Below are positions 1 through 10,286 of a stretch of DNA of 64,000 nt, piece after piece. Both the position numbers and the translations under genes were made by a program. The notes under the pieces are model-generated. The model did no database searches and was not told the DNA's origin. It worked only from the letters and a program-made list of their open reading frames with translations. Position 1 is the first letter of the stretch; each line of letters starts with the position of its first letter. The stretch comes from Capitulum mitella (Eukaryota > Arthropoda > Thecostraca > Pollicipedomorpha > Pollicipedidae): the NCBI GenBank assembly GCA_030062745.1, contig CP099846.1, forward strand, positions 21,258,621-21,322,620, given 5' to 3'.

Positions 1-13
1 AACCAAGGCGTCA

Positions 14-361
14 TCAAGAGCAGAAGACGTCTTCTTCATCATCACTACTGCTTTCCCTGCGTGCTGTCTTCCGAGCCCTCTTCCCACCAGCCTTCGTCTT
101 CTTCTCTTCATGCTTGTCCTTGTCAAGATTGAGCTTCTTCGAAGCTTGTTTACAATCCTTTCGACTTTCTTTTAGCTCTATCGCTCTCTTTTCTAGAGTG
201 TCAGTCAGAACTGCGGCCTTGCGCTTTCGACCCGCGAGGCTGTTTTTTCTTGGACCTGCCATGGGTAGCGGCCGAATCGCTTCAGGGGTGAGCTGTTTCG
301 AGGCGATCCCTGATAGACGAGACTGTTCGATCCCCGATGGACCAGGCTTGTCCATCCCCAA
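14..361 (-). pseudogene. Tigger/pogo-type DNA transposon, transposase C-terminal remnant
   Basis: The open frame carries LTPEAIRPLPMAGPRKN, then GRKRKAAVLTDTLEKRAIEL, a Lys-rich basic stretch, and the acidic end ESSSDDEEDVFCS. This order (a proline-rich PxP-R-K linker, a KxxILTDTPEK-like block, basic stretch, then SSSDEED and a cysteine) is the C-terminal layout of CENP-B/Jerky-like pogo transposases, in which a CxxC zinc-binding tail usually follows. Here a stop comes straight after the first cysteine. The DDE domain is not present upstream, so this is a fragment. Confidence 0.6.
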
Positions 362-602
362 TGTATCAGCCTCTGCAGAAATGATGCATGATATATATCA
401 TCCATGATGCATGGATATAATAATGTACTCTCATATAACATTCAGAGAGACAAATTTAACTATATACAATTGTCCCATACTTCCCCCGGAAATATCCAAA
501 TGAAGTCAACTAGAATAATTTAATCAATAAAATAATCAATAAATGAAACAATAAAATATCTTAATAAATCCCCTGTGAAGGTGAAACATCAACGGTACGA
601 CC

Positions 603-1105
603 ACGGTGACTAGCCGCCAAGAATGTAACCACGTATTAAAATTAAAATTGACAAAACAGTACCTAAAAGATAAATCAGGGACTGGTGACAATAATACCGT
701 AAGTATGGTTTTTTAATGATATTGATATCGAATTTGGGAACAAAATTGCATGTTGATTAATTGGACGGGGCATGTTTACATAGCCTCCGCCCCAGTGGTT
801 ACATTCATGCCAAGTGCATTGATATTTTACATAATTTACATAATTGCATAATTTACATAATAACATTTTACGTACGGTGACTAGCCGCCAAGAATGTAGC
901 CACGTATTAAAATTAAAATTGACAAAACAGTACCTAAAAGATAAATCAGGGACTGGTGACAATAATACCGCAAGTATGATTTTTTAATGATATTGATATC
1001 GAATTTGGGAACAAAATTGCATGTTGATTAATTGGACGGGGCATGTTTCCATAGCCTCCGCCCCAGTGGTTACATTCATGCCAAGTGTACTGATATTTTA
1101 CATAA
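603..1105. repeat. Tandem duplication, period 271 bp
   Basis: Two near-identical copies, 603-834 and 874-1105, separated by a 39-bp AT-rich stretch. Both start acggtgactagccgcc and end tgatattttacataa, and differ at only a few positions (for example 711/982, taccgtaag against taccgcaag). No coding content. A recent duplication, or two monomers of a longer satellite. Confidence 0.9.
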
Positions 1106-2924
1106 ATGTAGGTTTAATGGCCTGGCCATAGGGATCAATTGTAACACTGTTACATTTGACCCCAGCAAAAATGTTACAATTGTTCCCGTCACGCCACGCC
1201 ATCTTTGAGACAAAAATAACGCAAAACAAGGCGGCGTGGGCGGCAGCTGATGCCCTCATTTTTTGACCGGTTACCCCGACCAACCCCACACAAGCTCTTA
1301 AACCCGTGTCTAGTAAGATACGTGAATGAGCTGATCATATTAAAAAATAAACAAAGTTACAATACACTCTAAAAAACACAATTGTGAACAGCGCAATCGA
1401 TTCACCCGCCGCACCGGCCTGAAACCCCGTGAGGAAAAGGAACCGCTTGCTGCGCATGTCCAGCAGTGCCTCCAGCGTCATCCATCTGTAAGTTTCGAAG
1501 TAAACGCTTCTGTTACAATTGCCCCGTGTTACATTTGACCCCGGTCTCCCCTACGTGTAGTTTTCTTGAGGTTCAAAACCCGTTTTGGAAGTTTCCTAGG
1601 TTTTTTACCCCCTAGGTTTCAGCGGCCCATAGGGTTTCTTCGGCCAGGTTAATGGGCATCGGTCGATGTTTGAATGTGCCAGTTTTGAGGAAAATCGTAG
1701 GGGCAGCCCCATAGACATGACTTTTCCGATTGCCCCCATAGACAAGATAGGTGGCTTTTTTGCACGGTTGCATTTGAGATAACGAGTGCTTTCAGCTGTT
1801 GTGTGGCAAAGCCAGGTCTTTCAAGTGCGAGGGAAGATAACGGCCCATAAAGGGAATTATTCCCTACTGAATCTGGGCTGCACCGAATCTGGGCTGAATG
1901 TGAACTATCTTCCGCTGCCTGTAGGCTCAGACCATTTGAACGCGGCGTATACCACGCTAGTAGTGTATTTCCAGCACCCGAACCATTTGTTTACTGAAAA
2001 AGGAAATAAGCGGCAGGGTCTATATAAGGGTGTTTTAAAAGAATTTTGGGTTGGGGGAAATCCCAACGATAGGGCCAATCTCAGATATAGATGCACCTAA
2101 TCTACCACCAAATTTATATTTTCCTCGGGCTTAGGCCACTTTATTTTTGTGTTCAGATGACAAACGACTAAAAACATGTCATGAATTGGCTGCGATAAAT
2201 GACGCGTACCTATAAAAACCAGGAGCGTCCCAGTGGGAGAATTTAACGGTTGCAGGTAGTTAGGGTTCCGGAGAAAAATCACATCAGGCGTTTTCACAAA
2301 TGGCAATGCGGCGGAAATAAACAAAATCTGCTGTGCTTGTTGCTTATAACAGGTAATCTCCCAATTCCGACCTCTACCACTTCCTGGGTTGTTTTTTAAA
2401 TAAATGATTGGGGGCAGACCCAAGAGCAGACCCCACAACCTAACTTCCCTCAAAATGTGATTTTCTCATAGGCCTTAGGGCACTTGGGTTTGACCCACGG
2501 CCGTTTTACATTATTATTTTTTTATTTGAAGATATTTGATCGTCCCATAGACATGATTTTAAAAAATAAATGAAAAAATGACATGATTCCAAAAATACAA
2601 AAGCAGCGCGTGCCGTTTAAATCCCAATTCTTTTGGCGCAAAAATAGCGAAAGAGGTCAGAGGATACGCGTTAACACGCGCACTGCAACAGGGTCTTCTT
2701 GTGCCCCTCCCCCTGTTTTTCTTGAAAATCTCGAGAACAGATCGGAACTGGTTGCTACTACTTTGTGACATTTATGGCATTTTAATAACTCTTCGATTGA
2801 CGCAGAAAAATCGAAAATCGGCCAAAAATTTCTGAGGTTTGAAGTATTGATAGTGAAGCAAACATAACGAAAATAATTGTTGTCGCTGACAAATGGGAAT
2901 TTTGTGAAAGGACTAGCGTTCTAC
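1106..2924. other. Intergenic, no gene recognised
   Basis: No convincing coding sequence. The motif tgttacatttgacccc occurs at about 1150 and again at about 1528, each next to tgttacaattg, so 1130-1545 may be a small repeat element. The phrase cccatagacatga recurs near 1710 and 2544. Short ORFs (1786-2100 plus, 2097-2453 minus) overlap on opposite strands and match nothing. Confidence 0.5.
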
Positions 2925-4138
2925 TTAACACGCCCCCGAATGGGGGGAGGGGGGGGGGCGGTTGACCAGCCACTGAGGTTTTTCCGAGACTGCGAGAGAA
3001 CGAACAAACGCAGCTCCACGAAACTTGGTGTTTCATTTTGCCTGATCATTTTTATACCTTGTAGCCAATTTCTGACCTCAGGTCAACTAAAATGTTTGAC
3101 CTAGGTCAAGTCAAATGGACCTATGTCCAGAAAAGTTTTGCGCCCTGTAACTTTTTCGCTAAACATGATATCACAATAAAACTTTAAAGTGTTAGAGATT
3201 TTGATAAATGCAACAAACCTGCTACCTTGGATTTTTCGGAAATGTACGAGTCACTGACCTAAAGTCAAGCCCGTTTTTAACATAAGTCGTCGTCTTTTCG
3301 AAAATTGACACAATTTTTATAACAATTTGAGTGTGGGGAGATCCAGACATCCAGTTTTCGTCAGTGGGCAAAGTTTCAATGACCTCCAACCACTGAGCTG
3401 ATGTCAGGTCACGTATAGCTGTTATGAGTCAAAATGCGCTGCCATCAAAATCGGGGATGAATGACTCAGATCGGGTTGAAAATGGTAGAACTAACTCGCA
3501 CAGTTGCGGCTGATACCAAGAAGTCGAAAAAATTCAGAAAGATGCGTATTTTGGAAATAAACAAACTTTTGCGAGTAAAGCTCCGCCAGTTGTGTAGATT
3601 GATCACTACTGACTTTTTCAAAATTTGGGTGTGAAAAATCATCCCAAGAATCAATGGGGTCAAGAAACAATACTTGGAATGGCATATTTCGCGAAAGGAA
3701 AAAGAACGCTAAAATTAGCTCCCGTTAATTTCATACCGCTTTCGTCGGCGGAACCCGCCGTGCAGCATTGCGAATATCACCATGTCTTTGACTTAACTTT
3801 TCCGTGCATATATTAAAGAAATCAGGGAAAATAGGCGTGTATCGGCATCTGGGGACTTTTACCTGTCAGCTGGTACCTTTACCTAGACTTTATGAGTCAC
3901 AGCCCTTGAGATCCAGGACTTTTGTCGGTCTCACGCAGGCGGCTATGGAAAGTCTTATAATGGGCGTAAATGGCTTACATATATAAAAAATAAGGCCGGG
4001 TTTGATCTCTACTCGTCACGAGTTTTCCAACGGTGCGCTTATTTTTATCGTGCGATTAACCGTTCGTGAATTAGAGGGGACGGTCAACCCCCCAGTCGAG
4101 CGTCCATGGCACCGACCCACGGTCGAGGGCGGGTTGAG
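2925..4138 (+). mobile_element. Non-autonomous DNA transposon with TIRs, family A copy 1 (about 1.2 kb)
   Basis: This segment aligns along its whole length with 44427-45631 in the same orientation. Shared blocks include gcgagagaacgaacaaac near the left end, the GGTCA-rich palindrome ctgacctaggtca-like at about 3100, ggacctatgtc, and ccgttcgtgaattagaggg near the right end. The left end is ttaacacgccccc with a G-run. The right end is the inverse (…gggcgggttgag). No intact transposase ORF, so it is probably mobilised in trans. The G/C-run termini are inverted, not direct, which argues against an LTR. Confidence 0.7.
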
Positions 4139-4194
4139 ATTACTGTTTGAACGTAATCAGGTGACGTCATTCAGGCATAAGTGATAGGTGTACC

Positions 4195-4660
4195 AAGACC
4201 AAAGCCAGAGCCAAAAAAGGTCAAGGTCATCAATGGTCAAGGTCAACCAGCTTGTGACCTGATTTGCTTTACAACATGTCGGTTTGTATGGAACATGCAT
4301 TCAGAGCCCCTAATATAAACACGTGTGCTAACACTGATACGGTTACATATACCAGGGTCAGTGAAGGTCATGGTCATCAAAGGTCGAGGTCAAATATCTT
4401 GTGGCCTGGTCCAGATTTTATTTACGACATGCCGATTTGTATGAAATATGCATTCAAAGACCCTAATAAAAGCACGTGTGTGTACATGGATGCACTTATA
4501 TATATCAGGGTCAGTGCAGGTGAAGGCCATTTAAGGTCAAGGATAACTATGTTGTGACCTGGTCCAGATTTGCTTTACAATATGTCGATTTGTCTGAAGT
4601 AATGATTCAAAGACCCAACTAAAAACACGTTTGGCACATTGATAGTCATATGTATATATG
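4195..4660 (+). repeat. Three tandem units of about 150 bp inside the left fold-back arm
   Basis: Units near 4250, 4399 and 4553 each carry ttgtgacctgg(tccaga)tttgctttaca, a cgatttgtatg block, a gcattcaaagaccctaa block and an acacgtgtg block, followed by a GGTCAAGGTCA-rich spacer. The right arm (about 6690-6830) has only one unit, so the amplification happened in the left arm after the two arms formed. Confidence 0.7.
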
Positions 4661-5576
4661 TATATACATATGCATACATGCATAAATATAAATGTTGGAA
4701 GTGATCAAATATACCGATGTTGGCTACCTTCACCGAAAATACGCCAAAAGATGCTTGTAGCGCCCTCATTGATACTCAAGCTATCCCGTGTTGTTCGAAA
4801 TGTGATCTGCAAAAAATGAAAAAATGGCACCATAGGTCAATGAACTGGCATGGCCTTGGTCCGAAATCCTCCGTCAAGAAGTCAGATAAATGGAAATTGT
4901 ATTCCACGTTTTAACGCTCAAACAAACACCCTTTTCCCGTTTCGTTCGAAAGTCGTACGGAATGGCCGAGAAAGTGTCCAAAGTTGACCTTTTCGACCTT
5001 ATTCGACCTTGAAGATATTAACCTAGTGTCATAAAAACTACACACAACGTGAATTGTTATAGTCCTACCCTGTCCACAAAATTTCATATCTCTAGCTCTT
5101 TCTATTTCCGAGATCAGATGGGGTCCTTTTGGACCCTCCTTCCAGTACGCGTTAGCGCGAAACCCCCTTCCGCTGCGCGGATTAATATTTCAACTCCCCT
5201 TAGAATGTTTAAGCAGGGCCCGAAGGCCCGGGAGAGGGCCCATCCTATAAGGCCAATACTCTAGAGGCCCATCCAATGGACCTGTAGAGTATTGCCTTTA
5301 TGGCAATGTTTTTGTCTATCTCTCTGCACCTTTGCTCCTTCCTTGGCCGTCTGCTTACGAAGGTGGGGGGAGGTGTCCTAGCCCCAACTGGGCTGTGAAA
5401 GTATCATGTGTTCTAGAGTACCGTGGCTGCTGTTAATAAAAGGTAGCGTGCCAGCAAAATGGTGCTTAAAGATCTCGCAAAGAAGATTAAACCAATATCG
5501 TAAGGATTAACACGCTGGCTCAGTACGCTTGACATGGCTATGTACAAGAAAAGATTGCCTGTTAGAAGACATCCCC

Positions 5577-5606
5577 TTTCCATCCTGGCCAGTGCCAGGA
5601 TGGAAA
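5577..5606. repeat. Perfect 13-bp hairpin near the centre of the fold-back element
   Basis: The arms tttccatcctggc (5577-5589) and gccaggatggaaa (5594-5606) are perfect inverses around a 4-base loop, cagt. The position is close to the symmetry centre of the 4136-6893 palindrome, so it may be the turn of the fold-back. Confidence 0.75.
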
Positions 5607-6607
5607 TACTACAAGTGCTCTTACATGGTCGAGTTGACGCTGCCGGTTCGCACAGAACGGACGAAGAGACTGTCGTTGAACCACAAGACATAGTCTCAGA
5701 ACGGAGTCAAGACAAAGGCGGGACCAGGTGCAGAGAAACAAGAAGGCTGCCATGCGACGGACAGTCCTGGCTGATCCAGGATGGAGTGTTGCTGACGTAT
5801 CCTTACATGGTTCAGCTGGAAAGCAGCGAGTTCTTCGGTCAGGACGTCGCCGCAGCATAGAAACACGTGAGGCAGCGCCACGTGAGAAGACTGAAAGACG
5901 ACTCAGAGAGGACTGAAGACTGAGTCTTGCGGCCTGGCGGGGAGGCCTTATACCACTGCCGCGGAACCCAAATTTAACACGCGGAGTGGAAGCGAGTTTC
6001 GCGCTAACGCGCATTTCTCGGAAACGGAATGAGCTAGAGACATGGAATTTTATGGACAGGGTGGGGCCACAACGATTTACATTGTGTGCAATGTTCATGG
6101 CCCCAGGTTAGTATGTGTAAGGTCAAAGGGGGTCGAAAAGACAGACTTTGGACACTTTCGCGGCCAGTACAGGCCATTCCGTACGACTTTTCGAAGGAAA
6201 CGGGAAAATAGTGTTTGTTTGAGCGTTAAAACGTGGAATACGACAATTTCCTTTCATTTGGTGTCTTGAATAACGATGTCGGGTCGGGTCATGTCAGGCC
6301 ATTACACTATGACGTCATTTCTTCATCTTTTGCAGATCAGATTTCGAGCAACACGGATTAGTTTGAGTGTAAATAGGGACACTACACGTACCTTTTGGCG
6401 TGTTTTCAGTAAAGACAGCCAACATCGGTACGTTTGATCACTTTTAGCGTTTACTTGCCTCCGCGAGATCAAAGGAAGGGAAGCGAGGTGATTGACTTTG
6501 GATAAAGTTTTTACCCAAAGCAAGTTTTATGCCAACCGTCTGCGCTAAAGTTGTTTTGTTACAATGAATCCAGTTATACGGTTCGAGCGCTGTAAAACGT
6601 AAAAATC

Positions 6608-6610
<3 letters not shown>

Positions 6611-6646
<36 letters not shown>
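6611..6646. repeat. (AT)n microsatellite
   Basis: About 18 uninterrupted TA dinucleotides in the right arm of the fold-back element. The left arm has only a short tatatgtatatatgtatatac at the matching place (about 4650). Confidence 0.95.
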
Positions 6647-6647
<1 letters not shown>

Positions 6648-6893
6648 GCTTGTGTATGTATGTAAATGCATATATGTACATACATATATCAATGTGCCAA
6701 ACGCGTTTTTAGTAGGGTTTTTAAATGCATATTTCATACATACCCATATGTTCCGAATCAGATCTGGATCAGGTCACAAGCTGGTTGGCCTTGACCTTTA
6801 ATGACCTTGGCTCTTATTGACCCTCGCTTTGGTCTTGGTACGTACATCACTTATGCTCGAATGACGTCGTCTGATCGTGTTGAAATGGTAATC

Positions 6894-8324
6894 TTGGTAA
6901 ATCTATGTAAATCTAGTTATCTAAGATTTCTGATAAAGGTAATCTGGTAAATATTGGTAAATCTAGTTCTTTCACAAAGTTCCCATCTGTCAGCGCCAAC
7001 CGTTGCCGCCCCCTAAGACCCGCATTTCTGCGAAAACCACTGCACGTCGTCTTTCCAGCAGGCGGTTTTCGTACGATTTCAGTTTACGCCGAGCCCCCCC
7101 CCCCTTGAAGAAAATCCTGGCTGCACCCCTGGACCGCGGCACCTGAGTCCCCGCTGCACCGCGCGGCTCGCCCCGTCCGCACAGAGCCGCGCCCGGAAAC
7201 GGTCATCGTGGCTTACGGTAGTCGCATTTAGGTGTTGGACCAAAAACTTCATGGCCATGCTGCTAGCTTAAAGGCGTGTTGGTAGCCAGTGACAGTGTTA
7301 TTGCTCGGAACTCGAGTCACAGGCCGGGCTCGTGATGCTGCTGCTCCGGCGCGCTGGCTGGACCTGCATCGGCTCGATTTGCACAGCCAGCGTGGTTGAT
7401 AGTTGCCGTTGTTGCAGGGCGTTTGACAGCGCGCCTTGCGATGAATCACCTTGTCTCGCTGTCCAGGAATTGTGCCGGAGTACTCGTCGGATGGTGGTTC
7501 CATGGCGCCGCGGGCGCAGTGCATCCCGTGCACAGTGTCGCGTGCGTGCCGCGTACGACGGAGCATTACGCGCCGGACGTCTCACTGCCAGCGCGGCGGC
7601 AGGTGCTCGTGATCTTGTTACTCCGTGATGTGATCCTGATCCAAGCCCTCGGGTCTGGAGACGGTGAACCGCGGGTACCCAAACCCGTGGGGCGAACACT
7701 TCATCGGCGGCCTGGGCGGAAGCGGCGGCACGCTTCATTACGCACCTGTCACTGGGCCCGTTATGCGTGGCCGGTCATGTGTGGGGAGCGTGTCGAGCGG
7801 TCTCGGCCCGACTCGTGCGGCGGCGTCCGACAGATGCGCGGCGGGTCGTCGGCCGATCTGATCCCCCGCCGGTGGGCCGCCGCCGACGGGAGACTAAATC
7901 TGTCCCACACCTTGAATTCGTCTAGACGGTCCATCGGAGCATGCTGTGAGGGCTCAGGCTTTCGATGAGACTCTTGCTTTTTTAGAGTGCTCTAAAAGTT
8001 TCAGGACATGATTTTTATAACCGGACAAGGAAATATTCCTGTAACTTGAATTCGCTTGCCAAGTTTTACCGCCGTTTGAAAGAAGCAAAATATTTCATTA
8101 GGTCAGAGGTAGGTCCAGAATGTCGCCAAGGAGGAGGGGGGAGAATGGGTAAATGGTCAGCGAAGTAGGGTGGCACCAAGCTGGCCTGTTCCGCCCGCCA
8201 CTATCCCGTGCGAAATTCATGCAGAAACTAGAAGCCCTCACTATCGGAAAGCCCGTCAGACCAAACAAAGAGAACTATTTCAACGGCCTCGTAAACATCG
8301 GGGGCACGGAGTCGGGGGAAAGAT
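6894..8324. other. Intergenic, GC-rich at 7000-7960, no gene recognised
   Basis: 7100-7960 is CpG-rich, and open frames of 98-190 codons exist on both strands (for example 7396-7968 plus, 7298-7738 minus). They are Arg/Ala/Gly-rich and overlap, as expected from composition. 7095-7125 contains a single copy of the end sequence seen in the MITEs at 42450 and 61050 (inverse of agccaggatttt next to a C-run), so a broken MITE may end there. Confidence 0.5.
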
Positions 8325-8460
8325 TTTATATTTTATATTTTATATTATATGAAATATAAAATATATATTATGTTATATCACATAAAGATTTTATGTTTTA
8401 TATTTTATATTAAAAGATTATATATTTTTTATATTTTACATATTTTAGAAATGTAAAATG
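8325..8460. repeat. AT-only low-complexity tract
   Basis: Runs of ttttatatt and its inverse aatataaaat, giving imperfect palindromes. No coding content. It separates the GC-rich tract on its left from the minisatellite on its right. Confidence 0.9.
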
Positions 8461-8514
8461 TTATACGCATTTGGATACCCACGATTATCTTTAGAAAACC
8501 ACACCTGTGTCTTG

Positions 8515-9095
8515 CACAGCTGTCAGGCGTCCCTCTGTAGGCCGTCAGGGGGTTCCTCTACAGGCCGTCAGGAGGCCATCCACAGTCCGTAAGAGAGCCT
8601 CTCCACAGCCCGACAGGGGGCTCCTACAATCCGTTAGGCCCCATGGAACAGCAGGGGTCCCTTCACAGGCCAGCAGGGGTCTTCCGAAAGCTGCCAGGGG
8701 CCTCACAGGCCGGCAGGGGCCCCTACAGACCGGCTAAAGTTCCCTTCAGGCAGGTAGGGGCTCCCTGCCTTCCTGTAGATGGCCCCCTACGGGTCAGCAG
8801 AGGTCCCCTGCATGCCGACAGGGGCCATCTACAGGATGGTAGGGGCCTCTATCGACCGACAGGTGGCCCTACATGCCGGTAGTGGCCCCACAGGGCATCA
8901 GGGGTTCCCTCCAGAGACCATCAAAGGCCCTGCGAAGGCTGGCAGAGCCTTTGCAGATATCCATGCAAGCCAGTAGGGGATCCAAAGGCCGGCAGGGGAC
9001 TCCCTACATGCTGGCGGGGGGCGCCTGCAGGCCGGCAAGGGGACCCTTGCAGGCCAGCAAGGGACTGTACAGGCCTGCAGGGTGCCCTAAAGGGT
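8515..9095 (+). repeat. GC-rich minisatellite, degenerate 25-35-bp unit
   Basis: About 20 degenerate repeats of the type acaggccggcaggggcccct. The period varies, so the plus-strand open frames through it (8507-8737, 8643-8882, 8873-9286; rich in GRQG/RPAG-like strings) change phase repeatedly and are not genes. Confidence 0.85.
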
Positions 9096-10280
9096 CAGCC
9101 ATGGCTACGACCCTGCCCATCGTCCTCCCTTGGATCCACCCTTGCTTCGGATTGAAATATCTTTTGAACAATGGGTCCCAGCATAGCATCGTGGATCATA
9201 TTTCAACACTGAGGTGGTTGAAATCAGCATGTAGGCTGCAATCAATATGTCGGGGGCCACATGCCCCTCAACAGAATACAAAATGACGCCCCTGAGTAAT
9301 AACCATGTCTTTGGGATGGGGGTGGGGGGTATTGGGCGCCGAATGACCTTGTAGTCGGTGAGCCCCTAAGCCCCAATAACCAACCAACCAACCTTTGGGG
9401 TGGGGGTGGGTAAACGACTATATGACCCCCCCAATCGCGGTTGGGCCGGCCATGGCCGAGACACCTCCTGGATCCGCCAGTGTATCTAAATAAAACGCAT
9501 TGATCTATGTGCCTTTAAAGAAATAAATATGGAAGCAAACTACCAATTTCATTCTAAATAGATGGCGCCCCTGGTGGAGATCGGCGCCCTTGTTGGAGGT
9601 CGCTGCTCCCCTGGGAGGCTGGCGCCCCTGGACGAGAATCCCCCTCCTCATTTTTTGTCGCTCTCCAACGTCCCTGGTTGCGGCGCCTGCCCATGTTTTT
9701 TTTTTCTTGCACAATAAAACAAAGTTTAGACACTATAGTAAATCTGTGATGTCATGTCTGCTCTTCTGTGATCCACACAGACATAATTCTAGATAAAATA
9801 GTCCTTTACTCCAGTCTTAACTGCGTGGCGTCTGCCAAAATGCTTCAGGTTTCAGGGTGACAGAATCCTGTAGGGTTGTCGTTTTGTGTCAATTATGGCG
9901 GGGGAGGTGGGGGGGGGGGACCGGGAGCCGAGGGCCCGACAAACTTGCCTCCGAAGGCAGTTTTTATTTTAACCTTTTTTATGGCTATTATAAATAGCAA
10001 ACTATACTTCCCATGTTACAACTGGCAGAAAACATCGGGGTCAAGATCAGCTTTGGAGGGGCTAAGATCTACATTGGGCGTCCATGGCCCTGCAAAAGAA
10101 TACATATCGGCACCCTTGCTGTCCTGGCTTCATACACGTAAGAAAAGCTCCCGTCAGAATATCAGTATCTTGTAATTTTTAATCGGTGTGCATAGTGCTG
10201 GCATAACCCATTCGCTTAGTACTTCTCAGTATGACCGAGTTATGATGACTAGCAAACGCGACTCATCTCTCACATCGTTA
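9096..10280. other. Intergenic, repeat fragments, no gene recognised
   Basis: Holds a G-run/C-run stretch at 9310-9440 (ccaaccaaccaacc with ggggtgggggtggg), a short repetition of ggcgcccctgg at 9560-9640, and one copy of a dispersed repeat (9895-10140). Nothing looks coding. The 3'UTR of the minus-strand transporter may reach into this region. Confidence 0.5.
9895..10140 (+). repeat. Dispersed repeat B, copy 1
   Basis: Shares ordered blocks with 13147-13502: a G-run followed by gagggcccgacaa.ct.gcctcc, then an AT-rich part, ac.ggcagaaaa.., ctacattggg-like and ccatggccctgcaaaagaatac (compare cagggccctgtcaaaaaaatac), and caaatcaacgccc-like ends. Probably a short non-autonomous element. Confidence 0.6.
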
Positions 10281-10286
10281 TTTATT
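10281..10286 (-). terminator. Candidate polyadenylation signal of the transporter gene
   Basis: AATAAA on the minus strand (tttatt on the plus strand), 1.4 kb downstream of the stop codon. It is the nearest canonical hexamer I noticed. A 1.4-kb 3'UTR is plausible for a brain or nerve-type transporter gene, but the motif is common by chance in AT-rich DNA. Confidence 0.25.

Larger units (their letters stand above)
4136..6893. mobile_element. Fold-back (full-length inverted-repeat) element, about 2.76 kb
   Basis: The left half (4136 to about 5254) reads as the inverse of the right half (about 5944 to 6893). Matching pairs include ggtgacgtcattc… with its inverse near 6860; caaaatacgccaaaagatg-like blocks near 4735/6395; gaaagtcgtacggaatggcc (4948-4967) with ggccattccgtacgacttt (6172-6190); and gcgttagcgcgaaa (5148-5161) with tttcgcgctaacgc (5997-6010). 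Weaker pairing continues inward (ctctctgcacc at about 5330 with ggtgcagaga at about 5727). There is no transposase. Open frames inside (5534-5860 plus, 5562-6098 minus) overlap each other and match no family. Confidence 0.8.

Noticed and set aside
7298-7968. Overlapping 98-190-codon frames on both strands
   Set aside because: Arg/Ala/Gly-rich frames on both strands of one GC-rich block, with no conserved motif; explained by base composition.
8507-9286. Gly/Arg/Gln/Pro-rich frames that look like a collagen-like or repeat protein
   Set aside because: The underlying DNA is a minisatellite whose period is not a multiple of three, so the frame shifts repeatedly.
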